Source of the DNA: Opitutales bacterium
GTDB lineage: Bacteria > Verrucomicrobiota > Verrucomicrobiia > Opitutales > UBA953
Direction of reading: 5' to 3'
DNA: 64,000 nucleotides
Assembly: GCA_024697185.1 (NCBI GenBank)
Contig: JAILGB010000020.1
Span: forward strand, 1 to 64,000
Shown here: piece after piece, positions 1 to 7,664 of the stretch
Layout: every line of letters begins with the position of its first letter
How positions within the stretch are numbered: the stretch's first letter is position 1
Made by a program: the position numbers and the translations under genes
Notes under the pieces: generated by a model
The model's input: the letters and a program-made list of their open reading frames with translations, nothing else
Told to the model about the DNA's origin: nothing
The model's database searches: none

Positions 1-494
1 CACATAATATAAACGCGTTCACGATGCTGAGGAATCCCGATATAATGCGGACTAAAAATTAATGGTTCACATAAAACATTGTAACCGATTGCGACCAAAT
101 GTTGATGTATTACCCGCCAAGTGTTGCCGTTGTCATGCGAGGCTAGATTTCTAACATTTTCAAGAAGCGCGTATTTTGGCTTTGTTTTTGCCATTATTCG
201 TTCTACATCAAAAAACAATGTTCCTTTTGTTTCATCCTGAAAACCAAGACGTTTACCTGCTTTTGAAAATGTTTGACAAGGAAAACCTGCACAGAGAACA
301 TCATATTGAGGAATGTTTTCAACATTAACTTTTGTTATATCTCGATCTGGGATTATTCCATAATTAGAAGAATATGTTTTTCTGCAATCTTCATCTATAT
401 CGCATGCATATACACACTGACCTCCCAATTGAGAAAGAGCTTGGTGAAAACCACCTATTCCACAAAATAAATCTATAAATTTAAATTTTTTCAT
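1..494 (-). CDS. DNA (cytosine-5-)-methyltransferase, N-terminal part (cut by window edge)
   Basis: This gene transfers a methyl group from SAM to C5 of cytosine in DNA and is probably the protective half of a type II restriction-modification pair. Reading minus from the ATG at 494, the protein begins MKKFKFIDLFCGIGGF, which is motif I (SAM binding). It continues with motif IV AGFPCQTFSKAG, carrying the catalytic Cys, then LLENVRNL (motif VI) and IPQHRERV (motif VIII). The target-recognition domain and C-terminus lie beyond position 1. The start ATG overlaps the stop of the upstream endonuclease gene as ATGA, which suggests translational coupling. Base composition is strongly AT-rich compared with the genes from 1.8 kb onward, and the genome-wide GGGAACG motif is absent, so recent acquisition is likely. 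The family call is secure; the specificity cannot be told. Confidence 0.95.
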   Translation of the reverse strand, partial: MKKFKFIDLFCGIGGFHQALSQLGGQCVYACDIDEDCRKTYSSNYGIIPDRDITKVNVENIPQYDVLCAGFPCQTFSKAGKRLGFQDETKGTLFFDVERIMAKTKPKYALLENVRNLASHDNGNTWRVIHQHLVAIGYNVLCEPLIFSPHYIGIPQHRERVYIM

Positions 495-1720
495 TTGCCA
501 TTATAGCTATATCTAAAGACAACAAAACGATCAATATCTTTTTTCTTAATTAAAAATTTTGGATTCCGTGCCGATCCGTCTGGTTGATGCCCTTGGTTAA
601 ATTCCGTTAATGCTTCACGATAATTTACACGATTTAGTTCTAAAATTATCATTTTTAAAAATTTAACACCAGTTTTTAAGCGAGCGGCATACGAGAGTTC
701 GTCTTTCTTTTTACCGCCACTTACCGTGGATATAAATTTATTGTATGCTCTTACATTTTTATAATTGTTAACCTCACTATCTTTTTCTGTTTCGTGTTCG
801 TAAATAATATACCAAAATTTACCACACATATTAACACATTCAACAAATGTCCTTTGATCGTTGCCAGGTGCTTCTTTTGCTGTTATATCGCTAGCTTTAA
901 GATCTCCATAAAAACAATGTTTGGGAAACCATATGTCAAAGTCAAATTCATTATTTTTCTTACTTTTGTTTGACTGACCAGTATATTTCATTAAAGACGA
1001 GATGTCATTATCGTTTATAAACTGATTGAATAAGTATTCTAAATACCATCCTGGCCATTCTGTTTGTCTCCATTCAGGCCACTTATTGATCTGCATTTCT
1101 TTAACTGTCGGCAATACACGAAGCCATTGTCCGAATGAAAATCCATTATTAAATTTTTCAAATAGTGCGAATAACTCACTTTTACCTAATTCTTTGCCAG
1201 AAAGATAATTAGATAATTTATTTCCACGAATGGTGTAGATGTGATTTCCGAACGAATCTTCTTTATGAAATACGCCATTCGTAAAGGCTTGATAAATGTC
1301 ATTAATATAAATGTGTGCCGACGAATTATGAATTATTTTTCTAAGATAAGTATCTTTTATAAAATCAACAAAAACTACGGCGCCTTGGTAGTGATAAATA
1401 CCGATAAATCGCACATCATATAACAATTTATTTTTGACAATATGCAAACAAAAATCTTTATACCAACTTGGGAGTTGAACTCTTTTTTTAAAGATTGGGT
1501 GTGGATTCCCTAAATAATGAACGGCCTTATGTAATAAAATAAAATTCGTTCCGTTCTTAGAATAGACAAATACATTTTTACCAATAATTGTTTTAATACT
1601 GCAGTTTTCTTTCCCAAGATATTTTATTAGTTGCTCTTCTTGCTGATGAGGAGTCAGCACTTGATCTTGTGCGACCTCCAAACTTAAATCTGGGCGTATT
1701 TGTTCACTGTCTTGGTTCAT
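491..1720 (-). CDS. Probable type II restriction endonuclease (409 aa)
   Basis: I do not recognise the exact family. The gene sits directly upstream of, and overlaps by 4 bp, a C5 methyltransferase, which is the usual arrangement of a type II restriction enzyme with its methylase. Residues 258-275 (E258, D260, D262, then GDLK with D273 and K275) resemble a PD-(D/E)xK nuclease core: an acidic residue, a strand, then D-x-K. The N-terminal 150 residues may form a recognition domain. A TATAAT box at 1742-1737 lies 16 nt before the ATG. The gene is AT-rich, uses AT-ending codons and lacks the GGGAACG motif. The nuclease role is inferred from context and one motif; cleavage specificity is unknown. 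Confidence 0.7.
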   Translation of the reverse strand: MNQDSEQIRPDLSLEVAQDQVLTPHQQEEQLIKYLGKENCSIKTIIGKNVFVYSKNGTNFILLHKAVHYLGNPHPIFKKRVQLPSWYKDFCLHIVKNKLLYDVRFIGIYHYQGAVVFVDFIKDTYLRKIIHNSSAHIYINDIYQAFTNGVFHKEDSFGNHIYTIRGNKLSNYLSGKELGKSELFALFEKFNNGFSFGQWLRVLPTVKEMQINKWPEWRQTEWPGWYLEYLFNQFINDNDISSLMKYTGQSNKSKKNNEFDFDIWFPKHCFYGDLKASDITAKEAPGNDQRTFVECVNMCGKFWYIIYEHETEKDSEVNNYKNVRAYNKFISTVSGGKKKDELSYAARLKTGVKFLKMIILELNRVNYREALTEFNQGHQPDGSARNPKFLIKKKDIDRFVVFRYSYNGK

Positions 1721-1793
1721 TGTCGTGCTTTTACATATTATACTTGTCGCAATTTTATACGCTATCGGAAAATGGGAATCTGATTTTCTCCCC

Positions 1794-3119
1794 CTACCCT
1801 CTCACCGACTCATAGACTCGCAGGAGGAGCGGGCGGCCGAGGATGTTTTTGATTTTTTCGAAGCGGGAGAAAAGTTTTTCCATCGTGGATTCGGAGGTCG
1901 GATATGTGAGAAGCGTGACCGTTCCCGTTCCCGTTTCGCGGTGTTCGTAGGTTGCGACCTTGGCGATAGAGATGTTGAGCTCTGCGAGATCGCGATAAAT
2001 GTCGGCGAGCACGCCCACCTGGTCCGCCACGGTGACACGGATATAAAACGGCGATTTGATTTCATCGACCGTCGCCATACGCAGGTTTTCGCCCATATGG
2101 TAGTTGGCGTCGATATCCGCCGCCGTGAAAAACTTGTGCGCGTCGTCCCTGATCCCGATGATTGCATCGACAATGTCCGAGATGACAGCCGAGGATGTCG
2201 CGTCGCGTCCCGCGCCTCTGCCGATAAGGATTGTCGTTCCCGCGACGTCGCCTGAGAGTTTGATCGCGTTATAGACGCCGTCAACGCGCGCCAAGGTCTT
2301 GTCGAGCGGGACGAGCGACGGGGAGACGCTCAGCGAGAGGGCGTTGGTTTTAAAGTTGCGCCGGATCAGCCCGATGAGTTTGATGCGGTAGCCGAAATTT
2401 TTTGCCAGGTCCATATCCTCGAGCGTCACATTGCGAATGCCTTCGACGAGCGCGTGGTCTTCGTCGATCCATTTGCCATGGGCGAGAAAGGCGAGGATGA
2501 CCGCCTTGTGAAACGCGTCCTTGCCATCGAGGTCGAGGGAATCGTCCTGTTCGACATAGCCGAGCGCCTTGGCGTCGGCGAGAATTGTCTCATAGGATTT
2601 TCGCTCCGCCTCCATGCGTGAGAGGATGTAGTTGCAAGTGCCGTTGATAATGCCCGCAATGGAGGCAAAACGGTTGGCGACGAGCCCTTCGCGCAGGGTT
2701 TTGATAATCGGGATCGCTCCCGCGACGGAGGCTTCAAAATAGTAATGCCCGCCGTGTTTTTTGACCAAATCGAAGAGTTGTTGTCCGCAGGCGTAGATCA
2801 GAGCCTTGTTGGCGGTAACAACGACTTTGCCGGCCTTGAGCGCCGCCTCCGTGTATTCGCGCGCCTTGCCTGTGCCGCCCATAAGTTCGCAGACGATATC
2901 GACGGCGGGATCGTTGATCACCTCGTAGGGATCTTCCGTCATGATTTGCGCGGGAACGTCAACGTCGCGGGAACGCCCGATGTCGCGGACGGCAATGCGC
3001 GGGAACGCGATTTTGACGCCGAGGCGATTTTCGAGTTCTTCGCGCTGCGGTTCAAGATTTTTCCAAACGCCCTGTCCGACCGTGCCGAACCCGATAAAGC
3101 CGATACCGATTTTTTTCAT
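1794..3119 (-). CDS. hom: Homoserine dehydrogenase with ACT domain (441 aa)
   Basis: It reduces aspartate semialdehyde to homoserine with NAD(P)H, the branch point to threonine and methionine. The N-terminal Rossmann motif is GFGTVGQG (G10, G12, G15). The middle catalytic domain contains GIINGTCNYILSRM and the GYVEQDDSLDLDG-type segment. An ACT domain near residues 355-430 (FYIRVTVADQVGVLADI) fits feedback control by threonine. Length is normal for the ACT-bearing form. A purine-rich ribosome-binding site (GGAAGG) precedes the ATG. The gene directly follows plsY with no spacer, so the two are probably cotranscribed. GGGAACG-type motifs occur within the coding sequence. Confidence 0.97.
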   Translation of the reverse strand: MKKIGIGFIGFGTVGQGVWKNLEPQREELENRLGVKIAFPRIAVRDIGRSRDVDVPAQIMTEDPYEVINDPAVDIVCELMGGTGKAREYTEAALKAGKVVVTANKALIYACGQQLFDLVKKHGGHYYFEASVAGAIPIIKTLREGLVANRFASIAGIINGTCNYILSRMEAERKSYETILADAKALGYVEQDDSLDLDGKDAFHKAVILAFLAHGKWIDEDHALVEGIRNVTLEDMDLAKNFGYRIKLIGLIRRNFKTNALSLSVSPSLVPLDKTLARVDGVYNAIKLSGDVAGTTILIGRGAGRDATSSAVISDIVDAIIGIRDDAHKFFTAADIDANYHMGENLRMATVDEIKSPFYIRVTVADQVGVLADIYRDLAELNISIAKVATYEHRETGTGTVTLLTYPTSESTMEKLFSRFEKIKNILGRPLLLRVYESVRG

Positions 3120-3779
3120 TTATTGTCCTTCCTTTTTGTCCGTTTTTTTGAATGTGTTTTCCTTGCCGGCGATCAGTCTGCGAATATTGGACTGGTGCAT
3201 CACGATGATAAAGACCGCGAGCGCCAAACAGACGACGATTTCGAGATTGGTATAATGCCCGATGCCGCATTTGGCGTAAATCATCGTAATGATCGGCAAC
3301 GCCAAACCGAAGGCGATCGAAGCCACCGCCACGATTTTACAGGCAAAATAAACCGCCAGCCATACGAGCAGCGCCACCAAGATCGCCAGCGGCATCGCGC
3401 CCAAAAGCCCGCCGATCGTCGTCGAAACGCCTTTGCCGCCTTTAAATTTCAAAAAGATCGAAAAACAATGTCCCAGCACCGCGCCGATAAAACCGCAAAG
3501 CTGCGCCACCGCGACATCGCCCGCCGCCGTTCCCGCGACCGCCCCGAAGACAAAGGGCCAAAACGCCGCGACAAAGCCTTTCGCCATATCGAGGAAGAAA
3601 ACCGTGTTGCCCGCTTTTTTGCCGCAACAGCGCTTTACATTGGTCGCTCCCGGATTGCCGCTGCCCGCATGCAAAATATCAACGCCGCAACGGCGCGCCA
3701 CAATCACGGCAAACGGCAACGACCCCAAAAAATACCCGGCGACCAACGCCGCCGCCGGCAATAAAATAGAAATGTCCAT
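3120..3779 (-). CDS. plsY: Glycerol-3-phosphate acyltransferase PlsY (219 aa)
   Basis: This inner-membrane enzyme transfers the acyl group of acyl-phosphate to glycerol-3-phosphate, the first step of phospholipid synthesis. The three PlsY signatures are present: GSLPFA near residue 19, SGNPGATN at 40-47 and KFKGGKGVSTT at 111-121. Hydrophobic segments are spread along the protein as expected for a multi-span membrane protein. It is the first gene of plsY-hom. A TATAAT box at 3792-3787 lies only 7 nt before the ATG, suggesting a leaderless transcript. It is divergent from coaD across a 114-bp region holding three copies of the repeat motif. Confidence 0.97.
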   Translation of the reverse strand: MDISILLPAAALVAGYFLGSLPFAVIVARRCGVDILHAGSGNPGATNVKRCCGKKAGNTVFFLDMAKGFVAAFWPFVFGAVAGTAAGDVAVAQLCGFIGAVLGHCFSIFLKFKGGKGVSTTIGGLLGAMPLAILVALLVWLAVYFACKIVAVASIAFGLALPIITMIYAKCGIGHYTNLEIVVCLALAVFIIVMHQSNIRRLIAGKENTFKKTDKKEGQ

Positions 3780-3786
3780 ACGACTA

Positions 3787-3815
3787 ATTATAAGACAGAA
3801 GCGGCGTCAAGTTAA
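3787..3815 (-). promoter_or_regulatory. Putative promoter of plsY-hom, leaderless
   Basis: Reading minus, a perfect TATAAT (3792-3787) lies 7 nt before the plsY ATG, with a weak -35 TTAACT (3815-3810) 17 bp upstream. The transcript would start at or next to the A of the ATG. Confidence 0.5.
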
Positions 3816-3828
3816 GAACTTAATCACG

Positions 3829-3846
3829 GCGGGAACGCGTTCCCGC
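3829..3846. repeat. Perfect 18-bp palindrome of two head-to-head repeat motifs
   Basis: The sequence GCGGGAACGCGTTCCCGC is its own reverse complement: two GCGGGAACG units sharing the central bases. It lies midway between the divergent plsY and coaD promoters. A third copy follows at 3861-3869. Confidence 0.85.
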
Positions 3847-3858
3847 GCGCTGCATTTA

Positions 3859-3887
3859 TTGCGGGAACGGCACTTTGCCTTTATAAT
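3859..3887 (+). promoter_or_regulatory. Putative promoter of coaD-pgpA-malQ-maf, leaderless
   Basis: TTGCGG (3859-3864), a 17-bp spacer and a perfect TATAAT (3882-3887) are followed after 6 nt by the coaD ATG at 3894. The spacer contains a GCGGGAACG motif (3861-3869) that overlaps the -35 box. No ribosome-binding site fits between the expected start point and the ATG. Confidence 0.6.
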
Positions 3888-3893
3888 GAAACT

Positions 3894-4385
3894 ATGGCGA
3901 CGACAAAAAAAGAGCGAATTGCACTTTATCCGGGCAGCTTCGATCCTGTTCACAACGGCCACCTCCATCTGATCGAACGTGCGGCAAAACTCTTTGACCG
4001 CCTCTATGTCGGCGTCGCCAAAAACCCGGGCAAAAACCCGCTTTTTAGCGAGGGCGAGCGCGTGGAGCTCCTGAAAGAGGTTTTAAAAAAACACAAGAAC
4101 GTCCGCGTGGTCAAAATTGACGGACTGACCGTCGATGCCGCCGAAGCCTTGGGCGCGACGGTTATCGTGCGCGGCTTGCGCTTAGTGTCGGACTTTGAGG
4201 ACGAACTCCTGCTCGACATGCACAACCGCCGCCTCAACGGCAAAATCGAAACCGTCTATATGATGCCGACGCAACAGTTCCTCTATTTCAACTCTTCCTT
4301 TGTCAAACAAATCGTCTCCATCGACCCCCAGCGCCTCGGCGACTACGTTCCCGCGGCAGTCTTGAAACGCCTTCTCAAAAAATAG
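3894..4385 (+). CDS. coaD: Phosphopantetheine adenylyltransferase (163 aa)
   Basis: It transfers AMP from ATP to 4'-phosphopantetheine, the penultimate step of coenzyme A synthesis, in the cytoplasm. The nucleotidyltransferase motif GSFDPVHNGH is at residues 14-23, with HNGH as the (T/H)xGH signature. RGLRLVSDFEDE is the substrate-binding segment and FNSSFVKQI the second nucleotide-binding motif. Length is normal. It is the first gene of a four-gene plus-strand run, followed after 1 bp by pgpA, and has a strong -10 box 6 nt before its ATG. Confidence 0.98.
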   Translation: MATTKKERIALYPGSFDPVHNGHLHLIERAAKLFDRLYVGVAKNPGKNPLFSEGERVELLKEVLKKHKNVRVVKIDGLTVDAAEALGATVIVRGLRLVSDFEDELLLDMHNRRLNGKIETVYMMPTQQFLYFNSSFVKQIVSIDPQRLGDYVPAAVLKRLLKK

Positions 4386-4386
4386 C

Positions 4387-4923
4387 ATGGCAAAAAAATC
4401 ACTTTATCTCCGCATCGCGGGAACGCTGGCGACGCTCGGACCGCTCGGCGGACGCCTGCCCGCTCCCGGCACCTGGGGAGCCCTTGCGGGAACGGTTTTT
4501 TACTGGCTCGCGTTTCAGACGACCGGACTTAACAGCCCCGGACATTTGAGACAGTTTTTGATGCTGGCGGGAGCGCTGACATTGTTCGCCGTTCCCGTCT
4601 GTTCCGCCGGAGAAAAATTTTTGGGGCGGAAAGATCCCGGAGAGGTCAATTTTGACGAATTCGCCGTGATGCCGTTTTGCTACGCCGGGCTCGGTCCCGT
4701 CATCTCTCGCGCGGGAACGGCAGGACAAATCCTCTGGCTTCTGGCGGGTTTTGCCCTCTTCCGCCTTTTTGACATCGCAAAGCCTTTCGGGATCAAAAAA
4801 CTGCAAAAAATCCCGGGCGGCGCCGGCATCGTCATCGATGATTTCGTCGCGGCGCTCTTCACATGCGCCTGCCTCTGGCTCGCCCGCTGGGCTTATGTTT
4901 TGACGGCAAACCTTTCAAACTGA
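4387..4923 (+). CDS. pgpA: Phosphatidylglycerophosphatase A (178 aa)
   Basis: A membrane phosphatase that converts phosphatidylglycerol phosphate to phosphatidylglycerol. The signature GRLPAPGTWGAL (residues 22-33), the acidic FDEFAV segment and the C-terminal VIDDFVAALFT segment are typical of the PgpA family, and there are about four hydrophobic helices. Three copies of GCGGGAACG occur in frame as AGT tripeptides (IAGTLAT, ALAGTVF, RAGTAGQ), a clear imprint of the dispersed repeat. It sits 1 bp after coaD and 4 bp before malQ, so it is in one operon with them. Confidence 0.93.
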   Translation: MAKKSLYLRIAGTLATLGPLGGRLPAPGTWGALAGTVFYWLAFQTTGLNSPGHLRQFLMLAGALTLFAVPVCSAGEKFLGRKDPGEVNFDEFAVMPFCYAGLGPVISRAGTAGQILWLLAGFALFRLFDIAKPFGIKKLQKIPGGAGIVIDDFVAALFTCACLWLARWAYVLTANLSN

Positions 4924-4927
4924 TTTT

Positions 4928-6424
4928 ATGGCATTATTCAACTGGCTCAAAAACCGTTCCGCAGGTGTTCTGCTCCACCCGACCGCTCTGCCCTCCGACC
5001 AGGGAATCGGCTGCTTCGGCAAAGGAGCCTACCGATTTGTGGACGTCCTGTCGGAAATGCGCGTGCGCTATTGGCAAGTCTGTCCGCTCGGGCCGACCGG
5101 CTACGGCAACTCCCCCTACCAATGCTATTCTTCCTTTGCCGGCAATCCCAGCATGATCGACCTCGAATCCCTCGGCGGGAACCTCGAAATCTTTAAAAAC
5201 CTCAATCGCGCAAAAGTCGATTTTGACCGCTTCGCTCCCCTCCACGCCGCCGAGCTCGACCGCATCATCGAAACTTTTTTGAACAACAAAAGCGCGCTCG
5301 ACAAATGGGGCGATTTTGAAAAATTCAAACGCGACAACCAATACTGGCTTCACGGATATGCGCTTTACATGGCGTTAAAGGAGGAAAACGGCGGGAACGC
5401 CTGGTATGAATGGCCGGACGAGTTTAAAAACTTTAAGAACGCCGTCAAAAAAACATTCCCGCCAAACATTAGAAAAAGCGTCGAAAAAATCGAAATTATC
5501 CAGTTTCTCTTTTTTGCCCAATGGCAGGAATTGCGGCACTACGCCCGCCAACGCGGGATCGAGATCATCGGCGACGCTCCGATTTTTACCGCGCTCGACT
5601 CGGCGGACGTCTGGCAAAATCCTGAGATTTTCCAACTCGACAAAAAACAAAAACCGCTCGCCGTCGCCGGTGTCCCGCCCGATTATTTTTCCGCCACAGG
5701 TCAGCGCTGGGGCAATCCGCTCTATGACTGGAAGGCCCTCAAAAAACAAAAATACGCCTGGTGGATCGAACGCTTGCGCGCCTGCTTCAAACTCTACGAT
5801 GTCGTTCGCATCGATCATTTTAGGGCGTTTTGCGACTATTGGCGCATTCCCGCGGACTCTCCCGACGCGCGCAACGGCGAATGGATCAAAGGTCCCGGAC
5901 TGGAATTTTTTGAAACCGTCCGCAAATCGCTCGGCGAAGCCCGCCTAATCGCCGAAGACTTGGGAGATCTCAACGACGATGTCCGCAAACTCCTCGCCGA
6001 TACGGGATTGCCGGGCATGAATGTTTTGATTTTCGCCTTTGGCGGCGACCCCAAAAATCTTTATTTGCCGCACAATATCAAATCCAATTCCATCGTTTAT
6101 CCGGGAACGCACGACAACGACACCGTCGCCGGATGGTACGCGAGAGCTCCGGAGCACGAAAAAGATTTCTTCCGCCGTTATCTCTGGACGGACGGCAACG
6201 CACCGCATTGCGCGATGATCAACGCGGCTCTCAAATCTCACGCCAAAATGGCAATCGTCGCCGCACAGGATATTTTGGGACTCGGTAGCGAAGCCAGGTT
6301 TAACGAGCCGGGAACGAGCGAAGGCAATTGGTGCTGGAGACTTCGCGACGAAGAGCTCCAAGAGCTCAAAACACTCGCGGGAACACTCGTGCGCCCGCTT
6401 GTCGAAATCAGCGGACGATGCTAA
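4928..6424 (+). CDS. malQ: 4-alpha-glucanotransferase (amylomaltase, GH77; 498 aa)
   Basis: It transfers alpha-1,4-glucan segments between acceptors, releasing glucose from maltodextrins or remodelling glycogen. GH77 landmarks seen are the N-terminal GVLLHPTALPSDQGIG and WQVCPLGPTGYGNSPYQ, the nucleophile region VVRIDHFRAF, the acid/base region LIAEDLGDL and GTHDNDTVAGWY. Length matches the bacterial short form. It begins 4 bp after pgpA, and its stop overlaps the maf start (TAATG). Repeat motifs give GGNA and PGT peptides in the protein. Confidence 0.96.
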   Translation: MALFNWLKNRSAGVLLHPTALPSDQGIGCFGKGAYRFVDVLSEMRVRYWQVCPLGPTGYGNSPYQCYSSFAGNPSMIDLESLGGNLEIFKNLNRAKVDFDRFAPLHAAELDRIIETFLNNKSALDKWGDFEKFKRDNQYWLHGYALYMALKEENGGNAWYEWPDEFKNFKNAVKKTFPPNIRKSVEKIEIIQFLFFAQWQELRHYARQRGIEIIGDAPIFTALDSADVWQNPEIFQLDKKQKPLAVAGVPPDYFSATGQRWGNPLYDWKALKKQKYAWWIERLRACFKLYDVVRIDHFRAFCDYWRIPADSPDARNGEWIKGPGLEFFETVRKSLGEARLIAEDLGDLNDDVRKLLADTGLPGMNVLIFAFGGDPKNLYLPHNIKSNSIVYPGTHDNDTVAGWYARAPEHEKDFFRRYLWTDGNAPHCAMINAALKSHAKMAIVAAQDILGLGSEARFNEPGTSEGNWCWRLRDEELQELKTLAGTLVRPLVEISGRC

Positions 6425-6993
6425 TGCGGGAACTGATTTTGGCATCTGCATCGCCAAGACGGCGCGAACTCCTCGCCGCCGCCGGGTTCAGTTTTAAAAT
6501 CTGCAACGCCAACGTCATCGAAAACGAAGACCCGGACGGCGACCCGCAAAAAGCCGTTGCCGACAACGCCCGGGCAAAAGCCCTGGCTGTCGCCCAAAAA
6601 AATCCAAACGCCGTCGTTCTCGGAGCCGATACGACCGTCGCCGTCGGCAAACGGGTTCTCAACAAGCCGGCGGACATGAACGAAGCCGTAAAAATGTTGA
6701 AAGAACTCAGCGGCAAAACCCATACCGTCTATACCGGTTTTTGTATCGTCTGCGGACAAAGAAAATTGCTGCGGGAAGAAATCGTCGCCTGTAATGTCAC
6801 CTTCAAGCAAATCGACGATGCGACAATCGCCCGATATTTTGAGCGCGTCAACCCCCTCGACAAAGCTGGAGCCTACGGCATCCAAGAATCGCGGGAACTC
6901 ATCATCGAATCCTACGACGAACCCCTCTCAAACATCATCGGACTCCCTATCGAGATCGTCAAAGAGATTCTCGAAGAGGAACTCCAAAAATAA
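6424..6993 (+). CDS. maf: Maf-like nucleotide pyrophosphatase (189 aa)
   Basis: Maf proteins hydrolyse non-canonical nucleoside triphosphates to monophosphates (house-cleaning). The N-terminal signature ELILASASPRRRELLAAAG, the central LGADTTVAV and C-terminal DKAGAYGIQE are classic Maf motifs. The start at 6424 overlaps the malQ stop (TAATG); an in-frame ATG at 6418 adds two residues and is also possible. Last gene of the coaD operon, converging on the Rhs-fragment region. Confidence 0.95.
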   Translation: MRELILASASPRRRELLAAAGFSFKICNANVIENEDPDGDPQKAVADNARAKALAVAQKNPNAVVLGADTTVAVGKRVLNKPADMNEAVKMLKELSGKTHTVYTGFCIVCGQRKLLREEIVACNVTFKQIDDATIARYFERVNPLDKAGAYGIQESRELIIESYDEPLSNIIGLPIEIVKEILEEELQK

Positions 6994-6996
6994 GCC

Positions 6997-7116
6997 TCAA
7001 CCCCTCGCGGGAACACCCGCCCCGACGCGTGCCGATGCCGTTCCCACGCCGCGCGTTTGCGAACGCGACACGACACGCCCGAGCGAGTCGTAAGAATAAT
7101 TCCGTTTGGCAGACAT
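6997..7116 (-). pseudogene. Duplicated Rhs-core fragment (39-codon remnant)
   Basis: Positions 7040-7110 match 9181-9251, inside the Rhs gene, over 71 bp without gaps and with about five mismatches. Reading minus from an ATG at 7116 it encodes 39 residues starting MSAKRNYSYDSLGRVVSR, the same YD-repeat as in the large Rhs ORF, then runs out of homology and stops. It lies 10 bp beyond the stop of the 175-aa gene, so the tip and immunity genes are flanked by direct repeats of Rhs core. This fits past recombination or a displaced Rhs cassette. Confidence 0.8.
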
Positions 7117-7126
7117 CCTCAATATC

Positions 7127-7654
7127 TCATTCTCTTTCGCTTGAAAAATTTGTCTTTCGAATAAGCGCATCCGAAATTTTCTCCAAGTGCTCCTTTATAA
7201 GCTCTTCGTCTTCCGGAGACATAAGTTCTCGTGCTCTCTTGTAATCGTTATACATCATTGACGGGAAATCAAGATGAATTAGATTTTCGGTGATCTCAAT
7301 ATAGTAGATTTCCCTGATAATTTTGGGCATCAATTCCGACAATTTTTCCAACTCGGGACGTATTTTCTCGGCGTAATACAAAGAGTTTCTCTTTTTCCCA
7401 ACGAGACAAAGCGGCCACTCCAAGATAATCCGATCAATTAATGGAATGCGAACCTGCATTCTCCCCAACTTATAGACTTGTTTGGTACTAAGAATAAAAT
7501 CCGTCCAAAAGAACAAAGACGACCATGTTGCATAGTTCCCCGCATAAATTTCGGGGAAATCGTCTAATTTTTTCTTGTGATAATAGGTATAGCCGTAGCA
7601 GTCCAAAGTGGCTTTCGTCCCTGTGCAATTCCATGTTCCTTCTTTACGATTCAT
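7127..7654 (-). CDS. Hypothetical protein, probable Rhs-associated immunity protein (175 aa)
   Basis: I do not recognise the family. The protein has no signal peptide or membrane helix and is rich in aromatic residues in its first half (YGYTYYHKKK, LFFWTDF), with a charged helical C-terminus. It starts 10 bp after the stop of the Rhs tip, and both are AT-rich and lack the GGGAACG motif. Position immediately downstream of an Rhs C-terminal tip is where the cognate immunity gene normally lies. That role is inferred from position only. Confidence 0.5.
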   Translation of the reverse strand: MNRKEGTWNCTGTKATLDCYGYTYYHKKKLDDFPEIYAGNYATWSSLFFWTDFILSTKQVYKLGRMQVRIPLIDRIILEWPLCLVGKKRNSLYYAEKIRPELEKLSELMPKIIREIYYIEITENLIHLDFPSMMYNDYKRARELMSPEDEELIKEHLEKISDALIRKTNFSSERE

Positions 7655-7664
7655 AATAAAAAGT

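Noticed and set aside
273-470. Plus-strand frame of 65 codons
   Set aside because: It overlaps the methyltransferase motif I and IV region on the minus strand; hence a shadow.
1725-2255. Plus-strand open frame of 176 codons opposite hom
   Set aside because: It lies inside the minus-strand homoserine dehydrogenase, whose motifs are complete; the plus frame has no recognisable motif and is a shadow of GC-rich codons.
3829-3846. Binding site of a known regulator
   Set aside because: The palindrome is fully explained by two copies of the dispersed repeat; no regulator can be assigned from sequence.
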